Shown here in pieces: positions 1 through 10,823 of a stretch of DNA of 64,000 nucleotides. The notes below the pieces were generated by a model. It had not been told where the DNA came from. It did not search any database and saw only the letters and a list, made by a program, of their open reading frames with translations. How positions within the stretch are numbered: the stretch's first letter is position 1; the number at the start of each line of letters is the position of its first letter. The DNA is from Saccopteryx bilineata. Lineage: Eukaryota; Chordata; Mammalia; Chiroptera; Emballonuridae. Both the position numbers and the translations under genes were made by a program. The stretch covers positions 296,180,849-296,244,848 of the forward strand of contig NC_089493.1 in assembly GCF_036850765.1 (NCBI RefSeq). Reading direction: 5' to 3'.

Positions 1-858
1 TCTGTCTGAGTGGGACTGGAGCGTCCTGTGACCCTTTAAACCCTCACATTCTAGTTCGTCCTGGGGACATTTTATTTCATTCTTGAACGTTTTGCTTTAG
101 ATTTGTAAATACTTTTTAAATTTTGGTGATTTACTTTGGATTTAAAGAAACAGAACAGAGAGCTTGTTTCTGGTGCGGGTAGGTTTGCGTTTCTACCTGA
201 CGGACCAGTGGGGCGTCCGCTCCTGAGGAGCCCTGGGGAGCGAGTCAGAAACCTGCCGGGAATTGCTGTTGAGTCAGGTCGCTCTGTGAGCGATTCTTAC
301 AGAACGGCTGTGTGTCCCTGAGGTCAGGGTGGCCCTGGAGAGCCCTGTTTCAGGGGGCTGAGTGGGGGGTAGGCAGTGGGGGGGGTCTCTGGGGCCTGGC
401 TTTAGAACATTTCGTATCTGAAGTTGGAGCAGGTTAGTGTGAGGAGCTGTGCAAGCCCTGTGCCCCGAGGAAGTGTGGCCTGGGCCAGAGGCGGGCGGTA
501 CAGCCGGGGGGGGGGGGGTTGTGTGAGCCGAGGGGGTGGGGTGGGCAGGGACTGGCCGTCGGTACAGACCCTGTGGACAGCTGGGAGTCTGTCTGTGCTG
601 ATGCTTTGAAGCTGAGAAACGGCAGCAGCAAACGTGTGTTCTGAAGGGAACATTCTGGCCGCAGCGTGGAGAATTATGAGCGTCCAGAATGAAGACGGGA
701 GCTGGAGGCAGCCGTGGGTGTCACCCAGGGTCGGGGAGGGACGCAGCGGCATGGGTGAGGATCGTAGTGGAGGAGAGGGAGACCTGGGTCGACAGGAGGT
801 GCTGAGCACTTGGGGGACACACACACGGTTCCTGGTGGGGGCTTCCACACACGGGCGT
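1..858. other. USP31 intron segment, no recognised element
   Basis: This is intronic sequence upstream of the first USP31 exon in the window. I looked for the exon that should precede 2804, encoding the strand before the motif GDRRMKLQN in the USP domain, and found none with splice signals, so it lies further upstream. No repeat family was recognised. A short poly-G run lies near 507-518. Confidence 0.5.
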
Positions 859-1835
859 GGAGTCCTGGCTGTGCTCTCCCTGGGGTATGAGGGGAGCTGG
901 TGTGGGTCCCGGCTGTGCTCTCCCCAGGGTCTGAGGGGAGCTGGTGTGGGTCCTGGCTGTGCTCTCCCTGGGGTCTGAGGGGAACTGGTGTGGAGTCCCG
1001 GCTGTGCTCTCCCCTGGGGTCTGTGGGGAGCTGGTGTGGGTCCTGGCTGTGCTCTCCCCCGGGGTCTGTGGGGAGCTGGTGTGGGTCCTGGCTGTGCTCT
1101 CCCCCGGGGTCTGAGGGGAGCTGGTGTGGGTCCTGGCTGTGCTCTCCCCCGGGGTCTGAGGGGAGCTGGTGTGGGTCCTGGCTGTGCTCTCCCTGGGGTC
1201 TGAGGGGAACTGGTGTGGAGTCCCGGCTGTGCTCTCCCCTGGGGTCTGTGGGGAGCTGGTGTGGGTCCTGGCTGTGCTCTCCCCCGGGGTCTGCGGGGAG
1301 CTGGTGTGGGTCCTGGCTGTGCTCTCCCTGGGGTCTGCGGGGAGCTGGTGTGGGTCCTGGCTGTGCTCTCCCCGGGGTCTGTGGGGAGCTGGTGTGGGTC
1401 CTGGCTGTGCTCTCCCCGGGGTCTGTGGGGAGCTGGTGTGGGTCCTGGCTGTGCTCTCCCCCGGGGTCTGAGGGGAGCTGGTGTGGGTCCTGGCTGTGCT
1501 CTCCCTGGGGTCTGCGGGGAGCTGGTGTGGGTCCTGGCTGTGCTCTCCCCGGGGTCTGTGGGGAGCTGGTGTGGGTCCTGGCTGTGCTCTCCCCGGGGTC
1601 TGTGGGGAGCTGGTGTGGGTCCTGGCTGTGCTCTCCCCCGGGGTCTGAGGGGAGCTGGTGTGGGTCCTGGCTGTGCTCTCCCCGGGGTCTGCGGGGAGCT
1701 GGTGTGGGTCCTGGCTGTGCTCTCCCCGGGGTCTGCGGGGAGCTGGTGTGGGTCCTGGCTGTGCTCTCCCCGGGGTCTGCGGGGAGCTGGTGTGGGTCCT
1801 GGCTGTGCTCTCCCCCGGGGTCTGCGGGGAGCTGT
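859..1835. repeat. Minisatellite, unit about 43-46 bp, about 22 copies
   Basis: Head-to-tail repeats of a G-rich unit built on GGAGCTGGTGTGGGTCCTGG and GCTGTGCTCTCCCC. Most units are 44-45 bp, and copies differ by small indels in the C run and by TGT/TGA/TGC changes after GGGGTC. All reading frames stay largely open because the unit lacks stops, which explains the long ORFs on both strands. They have no coding meaning. The array lies inside a USP31 intron. Confidence 0.93.
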
Positions 1836-2803
1836 TGGAGGGCTGGGCCAGCCTCCTCCATCTCTTACACACGCAGACTGAAGGTGTGCCGCTGCCCAAG
1901 TAAACACACAGGGCCGTCTTCTTTCTCATCCCTCTGACCTAGGCTGTACCCCCTCCACTGAGTGGTATGCCCCTGTCGCCATCCCCCCATGTGCCCTCTG
2001 CCCCCCATTCTCGCTGGCACCCTGCCAGTCTGCCCGTTCACATGTTGCATGCTTCCCAGCTGGTTGCAACTGCAGTGTCTTCTCACTGGTTTCTTAACCC
2101 GGACAACTCTGCCACGTGCGTGCCCTGCTCACACAGCGTCACCCACAGCTTCGGGCCACATCTCCCCCTAAAGCCCCGGCTGTCCCCTGGACTGAGAACA
2201 CAGCCCTGATTCCATAGCTGGCCGTCCTGACCAGCCAGGACCCAGCCTACCTTTCTCTTATGGAAAAGTTTCTTCCCTTAATAGATGTGGACCTCCTTGA
2301 GGTGGCCACTCGTGCCCCATGGGTTGTTAAGGCTCCATGGACACAGCAGACATTCAGCAGACAGCTTTCCCTCTGGGTTTAGGGGACACAGGTTCCCCAG
2401 GGTTGCAGCTGTAACGTTCAGTGTTGCCGGGGTGGGGTAAGCAAGGGCGCCAGGCCGGCCACCGGCTTTCCCTGCCCGTGCTGTCCCTCCGTTATGCTCA
2501 CGCCTCTGTGACAGGTGTCAGGAGAACCACCTGGCATTGTCGTTTTGTACTTTTGTCAGAAACCTAAAATCCCTTAATCAGATAGAGATGCTTGTAGGTC
2601 ACGGCCGGTTCCACTTGGCGATCCTAAAGCCCCTCCTGCCGACAGTGCGCTCGCGTAGTCTGTTCCTCGTGTTGTGTGTGTCGTGGGAAACGGCACAGGT
2701 AACTCAAGGCGCGTCAGCCGCTCCAGCCCACACTCCCCGGTGAACCCTTTGCCCTCTGTTTGCACGAAAACGTCATCGGAACTCGTTTTTCTTCTTGTGG
2801 CAG
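1836..2803. other. USP31 intron segment ending in a 3' splice site
   Basis: Unique intronic sequence with no recognised repeat. It ends in a pyrimidine-rich tract and CAG at 2801-2803, the acceptor of the next exon. Confidence 0.6.
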
Positions 2804-3029
2804 GAAGGAGATCGGCGGATGAAGCTTCAGAACATGGTCAGATTCCCCCTGACCGGCCTGGACATGACGCCTCACGTGGTCAAGAGGAGCCAGAGCAGCT
2901 GGAGCCTGCCGTCCCACTGGTCTCCCTGGCGACGCCCGTATGGACTCGGGAGGGACCCTGAGGACTACATCTATGACCTGTATGCTGTGTGCAATCACCA
3001 TGGCACCATGCAAGGGGGGCACTACACAG
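2804..3029 (+). CDS. USP31: USP31 exon (His-box part of the USP catalytic domain)
   Basis: This exon encodes 75 residues plus one base of the next codon. It starts in phase 0 with EGDRRMKLQNM after a CAG acceptor and ends at 3029 before a GT donor. USP31 is a C19-family deubiquitinase that hydrolyses isopeptide bonds between ubiquitin and substrates. The exon carries the USP His-box motif HHGTMQGGHYT, and the catalytic His is the CAC codon at 3020-3022. Upstream, RSQSSWSLPSHWSPWRRPY is a stretch I recognise from vertebrate USP31 and which its paralog USP43 may share in part. The split Ala codon (G at 3029, CC at 6035-6036) restores HYTAYCKN across the intron. The catalytic Cys exon is outside the window. 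The family assignment is from recalled protein similarity; the splice sites are seen directly. Confidence 0.95.
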
Positions 3030-3272
3030 GTCTGCAGCGCGAGAGGCCGGGTCTGTGCGGGGTGCCGGCGGCGTGCGTGCGTGTGTGTGCGGGTCCCGTG
3101 CCTCGGGCTCGTGTCCCTCTCGGCGGGCAGCGAGCCTCCGCCTGGCGGCTCATCTTCCCCAGGACCCTCGTGCGGGAGCAGACGGTGGCAGTCCTCCTCT
3201 TTCCGGGCGCCGGCCCACCGGGGTGCTTGGGCAACTGGGGGTGGCGGGCAGGACCCACCGCTGCCTCTGCGT

Positions 3273-3496
3273 CCGCGCTGCCTCCGCGTGCGCGCGCCCC
3301 TCACACTCCGCGCTGCCTCCGCGTGCGCGCGCCCCTCACACTCCGCGCTGCCTCCGCGTGCGCGCGCCCCTCACACTCCGCGCTGCCTCCGCGTGCGCGC
3401 GCCCCTCACACTCCTCGCTGCCTCCGCGTGCGCGCGCCCCTCACACACCGCGCTGCCTCCGCGTGTGCGCGCCCTTCACACTCCGCGCTGCCTCCT
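3273..3496. repeat. Minisatellite, 35-bp unit, about 6.4 copies
   Basis: Nearly identical 35-bp units containing GCGCTGCCTCCGCGTGCGCG followed by CGCCCCTCACACTC. The unit is CpG-rich and holds an alternating CG/TG run (CGTGCGCGCG), which could adopt left-handed DNA. It starts about 240 bp downstream of a USP31 exon. Confidence 0.92.
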
Positions 3497-4803
3497 CGCG
3501 GGCCAGCGGCTCCCTGCTCAGAGGTGACTGCCGTGGCCTGTTACTCATGTCTTTACAGTGACTTGGCAGGCTTTTTATTTTTGTGTGAAGGTTGCATTTC
3601 CTCTTTCATCTTGAAAGCAGTTGTACCAAGTGTAGAGACCAGAGAGGGAGGAAGCCCAGCACCCCCGTGACTGGGCCTGTCACTCAGAAACAGCGGCTGG
3701 TGGTGATTTTTACCCAGAACGGAGCTCACCCACCACCTGGACCGTTAGTGCTAGGCTGTGGCCTTGGGTGTGGTCACTTCTTTGTGCTGCCCGTCTCCAC
3801 CATCCGTGTCCAGAGCGTTGTTATCTCGGAGCGCTGGTACTTTCTGCAGCCTCCCCATTTCCCGTGCTGAGACCCCGCCGCTGAGGGTCTGGTGTAGGAA
3901 ATGGTTAATGAAGGTGTTCGTTCTGAGAATGCATGAGGGACCCCGGCTCCCCTGGGTCAGGGGCGCCTGTGTGTCCGTGTGCATTTGCAGTGCATCCTGG
4001 GACGTCTTGATTCCGCACGGGCCCTGGCTGTGGTTACACCGTGCGTGTCTGGCTGGCTTAGTGAGCTTTGTGCCACAGTGCTGCTCAGAGTCTGTGACGG
4101 AGAACCTGTCTTTTTACAAGTTCCCCGTCCTTCAGGAACCCGCATGTTTGTAAACATGCCGTTCACGTGTCACGGCCGTGTCGGTTTGCTGTGAAGGTTC
4201 TGGTGTTCATGTCGTGGACTAGCCCCAGCCCGTGAACCAGGTTGAGTCGCCCGGTCTAGAAAAGACTTCAGTAGTGCTCCAGAGAGAAGCAGATAGAGCA
4301 CTTTTGTAACTGCTGTGTTGACTCGTGAACGAGTTCCTGCTCACGGTTTCCACACTGGCTGAAGGGAGACCCACTGAATTACAGCAGGGACTGTCACCTC
4401 CTGGGCGAGTCCCCTTACACTTCCACTCCAGAGTGGCAGCCTCTGTCCAAACCACGGCCGTCTCACTGGCCCCGTTCATGGCTTGCAGCCCTGTCTGTCC
4501 CCCGTGGTTCCGTGGGTCCACGCAGCACAGGACAGCCCCACCCAACACCACAGACGCCTGTCTGTGCGTCTAGGTCCGGGCCTGTCTGGTGTGACCCCTC
4601 CAGTCGGATCCCCTTCACCTCAGGGTTCTGTGGCTGGCAGAAATCATTGTGGCCTCAGGGACATCACTCCGGGCGCTCCTCTAAGGACCTGTGGGCCCTG
4701 CGAGGGGCCGGCCATGCTGGGCCTAGTCCAGCAGTCAGCTAGATGGTCTCACGCTCCTTCATTCCCTCCCCAGTAAACGTCTTTTTAGAAAGTGTACTTT
4801 TCT

Positions 4804-5161
4804 GGCCCTGGCTGGTTGGCTCAGTGGTAGAGCATTGGCCTGGCGTGCAGGAGTCCCGGGTTCGATTCCCAGCCAGGGCACACAGGAGAAGCACCCATCT
4901 GCTTCTCCACCCCTCCCCCTCTCCTTCCTCTCTGTCTCTCTCTTCCCCTCCCGCAGCCGAGGCTCCACTGGAGCAGAGTTGGCCCGGGCACTGAGGACGG
5001 CTCCATGGCCTCCACCTTCGGTGCTAAAACCAGCTCAGTTGTGAGCACGACCCCTGATGGGCAGAGCGTGCCACTCCGATGGCGGTTGCCGGGTGGATCC
5101 CGGTTGGGGTGCGTGCGGCAGACTGTCTCTCTACCTCCCTCTCACTAAAAAAACCAAAAAC
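4804..5161 (+). mobile_element. tRNA-derived SINE (bat type 1), full length
   Basis: The tRNA-like head has a box A (TGGCTCAGTGGTAGAGC) and a box B (GGTTCGATTCC). It is followed by a CT-rich body and a unique region ending GGTGGATCCCGGTTGGG, then an A-rich tail. Flanking target duplications are imperfect: AGTGTACTTTTCTGG before and ACGTACTCTCTGGG after. Copies of the same family occur at 20011, 20431, 27969, 31349, 33996 and 45534. The body and box arrangement match SINEs I associate with bats. Confidence 0.9.
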
Positions 5162-5622
5162 GTACTCTCTGGGTGGACTTCCCACAGCCTGTGGTAGACT
5201 CTCACAGGAGTGCGGGGCTTCGTGGGCTCTAGGTGCCTGTTCTCGCTGGCGCTGGGATGCGCTTTGTCTCTGCTGCAGGCTGGAGTCGGAGCCGAGAGCT
5301 GGGCCGTGTGCCTGCAGGAGCTCAGATGTGCTCGTGTGTTGGGGCCGCCCTCCGAGGGGAGTGGGGTCGGGAAGGGAGCAGGGTCGTTCTGAAGGGAGCA
5401 GGGCCCTCCCTTCACCAGCACGTTATCCTGGGCAAGGTGGCCCCTCCTCCCGGGCCTCTGAGAGGTGGGGGTCATTACAGAGCAAGGGCATAGGGCCGAG
5501 TGCCCTGTGTGACCCATAGTGGGGCTACCTAGCTGTCAGCTGCTGTTTTATTGGTATCGTTGACCCTGGTTCTATTATCTTCTGTCCCTAAGAAGCACTA
5601 ACCTGTCACCGCGTGTGTAGGT

Positions 5623-5808
5623 CAGGGTTCCTCACCCCTGGCACTGTTGGTGTTCGGCAGGGTGACTCTGTGCTGTGAGAGCCCATCTGGGCACGGTAGG
5701 ACCTTCAGCGGCACCCTGGTCTCAGCCCCAGGTTGTGACAATCACAATGTCTCCAGACTTTTCCAAAGGTGCCCCAGGGGTAGAATAGTTCCAGGTTGAG
5801 ACCCAGTG
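5623..5808. mobile_element. Old hAT-Charlie type non-autonomous element
   Basis: About 186 bp flanked by decayed inverted ends (CAGGGTTCCTCACCCCTGG and CCAGGTTGAGACCCAGTG). The interior, including CACAATGTCTCCAGAC, matches a common ancient mammalian MER-class relic. I do not assign a subfamily. Confidence 0.7.
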
Positions 5809-6034
5809 GTTTAAATAAACGAGTATGTCACGTTTCCTAAGATTCAAGATCATTTTAGCCATTTGGAGTTTCTTGAGACATTGGCCCGCGTGTGACGGAG
5901 TCTGGATGTCCCTCTTCCTGTGTCACTACGTGCAGCCTTCAGGGCTGGAATCGGTGGTGTGGGTGGGGAGCAGTCCGTGGGTGGGAGTGACCGCAGGCAC
6001 AGCTGCCCCGGGCTGACGCGGCTCTCCTTGGCAG

Positions 6035-6193
6035 CCTACTGTAAGAACTCCGTGGACGGCCTCTGGTACTGCTTCGACGACAGCGAGGTGCAGCAGCTGT
6101 CGGAGGACGAGGTCTGCACCCAGACGGCCTACATCCTCTTCTACCAGCGGCGGACGGCGATCCCGTCCTGGTCGGCCAACAGCTCCGTGGCAG
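6035..6193 (+). CDS. USP31: USP31 exon (end of the USP catalytic domain)
   Basis: This exon encodes 52 full codons plus split codons at both ends. It completes HYTAYCKNSVDGLWYCFDDS and continues through EDEVCTQTAYILFYQRR to NSSVAG. The YCFDDS motif supplies the acidic residue of the USP catalytic triad, at GAC 6076-6081. TAYILFYQRR is the usual last strand of USP folds, so the catalytic domain ends here. The acceptor is TTGGCAG and the donor GTCAGG. It joins 7642 through a split Gly codon (G at 6193, GC at 7642-7643). No frameshift or stop is present. Confidence 0.96.
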
Positions 6194-7641
6194 GTCAGGT
6201 CCCCAGACGGGAGGTGCTCGTTCACGGTTCAGAGACGTCCCCCGGTTCGATCCCTTGAATCCCCACATCTGCGTTTAATCTGGAAGCCAGAGTGCTTGCC
6301 GTGGAGGAAGGGGGGTGGTGTGGGGGGCGGTTGTGCACCAGCAGAGCTCACGGGTGTGTGTGTGTGTGTGTGTGTGTGGCACCCGGGAGGGCCACGTGTG
6401 GTGTCCCTGAGCGGAGAAGCAGGTGGCACGCTGCTCTGACACGGGAGGGACCGAGGGGTTTGGAAGGAGAGCGGCGATACGGTGTCACCATGGCTTGGTT
6501 GGGTTCCCCGGGCCGTGCCCCATGTGAGGTGCGTGCCTGTCGTCTGTCCTGGTGTGACAGCATGGCCCACCTCGTGGGGTTGTGTGACCCAGGTCGGCAG
6601 GTGCCCCTCAGAGCCTTTTGTAAAGGGCTGGACACAGTTCGAAATCGCACCCCACCAGCCCCACAGTGAGAACGGCTCCCCAGTTAGGGGAGACCCGGGG
6701 GCTATCGCAGTGTTAGTGGCTGGGGTTCCACTTGACGGGGTCGAGTCCGTAGTTTCCACACATGCAGGAATCTCCCACAGCCCTAGCAGGCAGCCGCACT
6801 GACCCAGACGAGGGGCGTGCTCCCTGGTGCCCTCAGGGGTTGGGTTAGGGGAGGGTGACCGGACAGGGCGGGCAGGGAATGTGGCCGGTGAGGGAGGGCC
6901 CGCCCCCGCCCCCGCCCCCGCCCCCGCCCCCGCCCCCGGAGGCTTGCGAGGGCTAAAAGGAGGCCTCTGGAGCGACGCGGCCCCTGCTGGTGCAGATCCC
7001 CCCGAGACCCCGCGGTCCACCGCTCACCCGTCAGCAGCAGAGGACCCGGTGCTCTGAGGCCTGTCCTCTGTGTCTCCCGGAGCCTGTGCTGCACCCAGAA
7101 CTGACCCCTCCTGAGGGTGATGTGAACCAATCATGCCGTTTGGTGTTCCTGAGTGGCTCTAGTCTGCGTGTAAGGGCATCGCTGGGATGGGCAGGACAGA
7201 CGGACACAGAGCCCTGTGTCTTTGTACGGATATTGTGAAGATGATTTTAAAATTCAGCAAGAAGGCTGAGACATGCCAGGGCGCTGACGCTGCTGTCCCT
7301 CCTGCGAGTCAGAACCAGGACGGCCGGTCCCTGGAGTGGGGCTTGCCAGGTGCTGATACCTGTTTGCAGACAGAGCGGTTCTGAGCGAGGGTCTGTGGCC
7401 AGCCCCTCGGTCGGGATTTGCGTTGGAAAGAACCCGCCCTGTGCCTGCCTGTGTTTTATGGCTAGGGATGTGTGCTGGGGTCTCCCCAGCAGGGGCTGCG
7501 GAGCGGCCGGGGCTGAGCCCCCATGGGGACGCTGCTACCTGCAGCCGGCAGCAGCGCCCACCCTCGTGCGGGTCTGTGTGCCGTGCGGGCAGAGGCCGGG
7601 GGTCTGGGCTGACCGTGCGCCCTCCCCTCCCTTGCCTGCAG
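6194..7641 (+). other. USP31 intron
   Basis: GT-AG intron. It holds a (GT)n run near 6354-6378 and a CCCCCG hexamer tract near 6901-6938. No SINE or LINE copy was recognised. Confidence 0.9.
6898..6940. repeat. (CCCCCG)n microsatellite, about 6-7 copies
   Basis: Perfect hexamer tract of CCCCCG units inside a USP31 intron. On the transcribed strand it reads as G5 runs spaced by single C, a strong G-quadruplex pattern. On the + strand it could form an i-motif. Confidence 0.92.
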
Positions 7642-7794
7642 GCTCCACGAGCTCCTCCCTGTGCGAGCACTGGGTGAGCCGGCTCCCGGGCAGCAAGGCC
7701 GCCAGCGCCACTTCCGCCGCCTCCTCCAGACGTACCTCCCTGGCCTCGCTGTCCGAGTCCGTGGAGATGACCGGAGAGAGGAGCGAGGATGACG
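7642..7794 (+). CDS. USP31: USP31 exon (linker after the catalytic domain)
   Basis: This exon encodes STSSSLCEHWVSRLPGSK followed by an alanine/serine stretch and RRTSLASLSESVEMTGE, ending ERSEDD. It lies just after the USP catalytic fold. The Ser/Arg-rich stretch with RRTSLASLS looks like a phosphorylation-prone linker, which is an inference from composition. The acceptor is CCTGCAG and the donor a consensus GTGAGT at 7795. The last base joins GA at 9277 to give GGFSTRPF in the next exon. Confidence 0.95.
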
Positions 7795-9276
7795 GTGAGT
7801 GTGGGCCCTGGGGATGCTCGCAGGATGGTGGGTCCCACGCAGCAGTGTCCCTCTGTGTGGGAGCCGGGTCCCATGGAGGCTGTGGGCGGGGTGCTTGGCG
7901 TCACGATCGTCAGTGACGCTGGCGGGGAAGCGGCTTTTTGCCTTTCTGCTGCCCGGGACTTCTTTCTTTCCTTTGATTGTTTTCAAGTTTGAAGTCCGGA
8001 GGGGAGGCTGGAGCCTTAACTTTGCTTAGTAACGGATACGTCTTTTTCAAAGTGGTTGTTAAACCTTCAGAGCAGCGGTGAGGGGACTCGGGGCAGCTGT
8101 GACCGGCCCAGGGCTGCCTGGGGTTGCGTCCTGGCGAGAGCCTGGCAGGGCGCCCCCCAACCCGCTGCTCCCCTTCCCGCCATGTCTTCTTCCCGAGAGG
8201 AGTCGGCACCCTGTTCTCCTGCAGTGCAGACTCGTCTAGGACAAACACTGTTGCCTCCGCATGGAGGCAGGTTCGGGGAAGTTGGATACAAGTGGCACTT
8301 TCATCTTACCCGCCTGCGCTCACTGCTGGGGCCCAGTTCCGACAGGGAGCCCAGGCGGGGTGGGCGCAACCGGCCGGCACCGGTTCCCTGTTCATGCCGT
8401 TGTCTGTGGACCCGGGCGCCCCGCACCAGGGCCTGTCTTCGGCGTCTCCTCCAGGAAGACCTCCATACGTGCTGCGGCTGCAGCCGCAAGTGCTTATGGA
8501 TTTAATTCAGAATATTTTCTTTGGAATTCTTTGGAAGTTTTAAGTCACTCGATGTAGGAATTATACTGTCCTAATGACGAGTTAAGTTTTGAGTCACGCA
8601 GGAGAAGAATGTTCTGTCCCTTCTGTCCTTGCTCATAGTCCCGGCCTGGCCCGGCCTGGGACGGACCGCAGTCCAGGGACTGTGGTGCTGGTCTCAGCTC
8701 TGCCTCCAGTCACGTGCGTCCCTCCTCAGAGCCCCAGGGCGCCCTGGTGAGCTGACGCAGCTGGACCAGCAGCTCAGGTTTGCCGAGCAGCTGGAGTGGC
8801 AGGTGCCTCGCTGGGCGTGGGTCTTTTTAAGATTCTATTTAATTCTCACCGTGGCCCCGTGAGCAACAACGGGTCAGCGAACTGCAGCTCCCAGGCCAGA
8901 TGTCACCCCTGCCTTTATCTTAAATCAGGTTTTATTGGAATTCAGCCGTGCCTGCTTATTTACATGTCACCTGCGGCCGCTTGCACACAACGGTGGCCAC
9001 CAAACCTGAAATATTCACTCCTTGGGTCTGTACAGGGAGGTGTGCCGGCCTCTGGTGTGGGGCAGGGGGGTCCAGAGGGCTTGCTGGTCCCCGAGTTAGA
9101 AGGAACTTGAGGGAACCGGGCTCAGGAGAGCTGGTCACGTGTCTGTGCTGCCCTGCCCCCCACGCACCGGCTCCGAGGGTCCCTGCCGTTCTGGAGACGC
9201 GCCTCCCTTCCTCGTTCAGACGCTTCTGGGGCCTCTCTCTCTGAGTGTGTAGCTAACGCGCCTCCTCTGCCCTCAG
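7795..9276 (+). other. Last USP31 intron
   Basis: GT-AG intron with a consensus GTGAGT donor and a CCCTCAG acceptor. One old hAT relic is annotated at 8890-9045. Around 8825-8890 a stretch resembles a decayed MIR but is too poor to call. Confidence 0.9.
8890..9045 (+). mobile_element. hAT-Charlie relic (truncated)
   Basis: The segment with TTTTATTGGAATTCAGCC, GCTTATTTACATGTCACCTG and CACCAAACCTGAAATATTC matches the interior of a widespread mammalian hAT relic. The same family, with a better-preserved 5' end, occurs at 58460-58835. Terminal inverted repeats are missing here. Confidence 0.65.
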
Positions 9277-10823
9277 GAGGGTTCTCCACCCGGCCGTTTG
9301 TGCGCAGCGTCCAGCGGCAGAGCTTGTCCTCCCGGTCCTCGGTCACCAGCCCCCTGGCCATCGGCGAGAACTGCCTCCGACCGTCCTGGTCCCTGTCCGC
9401 CAAGCTGCAGATGCGCTCCAGCTCCCCGTCCCGCTACGCGGGGGACTCGCCCATCCACGCGTCCATCTCCACCTTGGAGAAGATCGGGGAGGCGGCGGAC
9501 GACAAGGTCTCTATCTCCTGCTTCGGCAGTTTGAGGAACCTGTCCAGCGGCTCCCAGGAGCCGGGTGGCGGCCCCGGCCGCCGGGAGCACAGGGCGGTGG
9601 GCCGGGCGCCCCTGGCTGTCATGGAAGGCGTGTTCAGGGACGAGTCCCACGCCCGCAGATCGAACTCGGGTGCTGCAGACACGCAGAGCAGACTCTCGGC
9701 CCCGGGGGCGCACTCGCCCCCCGTCTCCGACCCCTTTGACAACAATAACCAGATTGCTTACGTGGATCAGAGCGACTCGGTGGACAGCTCTCCCGTCAAG
9801 GAGGCAAAGCCACTCGGGCCCGTGGGCGGCCCCCCAAAGCTTCCCGAGAGCGCCACCAAGGGTTCCCCCGGCTGCACAGGCGCTCCCGGGCCCGAGAGGA
9901 GCTTGCGGAAGGGGCGGTCGGCCCTGGCCAGCCAGGAGTCCTCCCCGTCCAGCCCGTCCCCATCCCCTGTCCCCGCCAGAGTCTCCGGGAAGCCCCCACG
10001 CTGCCGCAGCAAAGCAGACTCTCACAGGGCCAGTGGGCGGCGTTCCTCCCCAGCCCCGGCCCCCCCCAGGAAGGACTCCTCCCCCAAAGCCCAGGACGCA
10101 CTGCCCTCTCTGTCGCCCCAGAAGCCGAAGTCGGCCTCTTCCATCACGCACACCACGTCCTCCACACCTGCCAGAAAAGCCTCGGGCCCGGCCACGAGGG
10201 GCCCCTGCCCGCCCGGGAAGGGCAGGACTTCAGACAGGACTCTCAGCAGGGAGGGCTCCAGACAGAGCCTGGTGTCCGACAGGGCCAGTGTCACGTCTGG
10301 CTCCAAGCCCAGCTCTCCGCGGGCGGGCCCGGCCCGGGCTGGGGAGGGCCGGGGGGACGGCCGGCAGGTGCGCAGCTCCTCCATGGCCAGCCTGCGCTCC
10401 CCCGGCACGGGCGCGAGGGCCGGCCTGAAGAGGGACAGCAAGTCGGACGAGAAGGGGCTGTCCTTCTTCAAGTCCGCCTTGCGGCAGAAGGAGACCCGGC
10501 GGTCCACGGACCTCGGCAAGACGGCCCTGCTCTCCAAGAAGTCAGCCTGCAGGACCGCTGCGGACGACCGGGCGGACAGGGGCCACCAGCCCTTGGGCCC
10601 CCAGCAGCAGCCCAGTGCCGCCACTGCCGGGAAGGGGCAGCCCGTCTCCAAGGACCCTGCCTCCGCTCGGCACTCCCTGCTGTCCAGTCGGAAGCCCAAG
10701 CCTTCCCCGCTGGACTCCGGGGTGCCCGCATCCCCTGGGGGCAGGCCGTCCTCTGAGAAGCCCCCCCAGAAGTTCCCTGTGAGCATGCCAGCCTCTGCAC
10801 GGCCTTCTCAGAAACCTCAGTGA
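9277..10823 (+). CDS. USP31: USP31 terminal coding exon (Ser/Pro/Lys-rich tail)
   Basis: A single 1547-bp exon encodes the last 515 residues, from GGFSTRPFVRSVQRQSLS to SARPSQKPQ and a TGA at 10821-10823. Conserved blocks I recognise from vertebrate USP31 include EKIGEAADDKVSISCFGS, FDNNNQIAYVDQSDSVDSSP, SFFKSALRQKETRRSTDLG and KTALLSKKS. The tail is basic and Ser/Pro-rich with no recognisable fold, so it is probably disordered. The codons are very GC-rich, especially at third positions, like the surrounding DNA. The stop codon falls in a CCTCAGTGACC string that is the seed of the downstream minisatellite. With the three exons upstream it gives 694 residues, close to half of the roughly 1350-residue protein. 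Confidence 0.96.

Larger units (their letters stand above)
3030..6034 (+). other. USP31 intron
   Basis: GT-AG intron (GTCTGC donor, TTGGCAG acceptor). It contains a 35-bp minisatellite, one tRNA-derived SINE and one old hAT relic, annotated separately. The remaining sequence (3500-4800 and 5170-5620) shows nothing recognisable. Confidence 0.9.

Noticed and set aside
402..1937. Long open frames on both strands (up to 501 codons) across the first minisatellite
   Set aside because: They arise because the 43-46 bp unit lacks stops. The peptide is repetitive low-complexity with no domain, and both strands and several frames are open at once.
1..2803. An additional USP31 coding exon upstream of 2804
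   Set aside because: I searched for the segment that should precede GDRRMKLQN and saw no matching open frame with splice sites; it is probably upstream of the window.
4804..4880. tRNA gene
   Set aside because: The box A and box B signals belong to a SINE head; the same head occurs in many copies with SINE bodies and A-tails.
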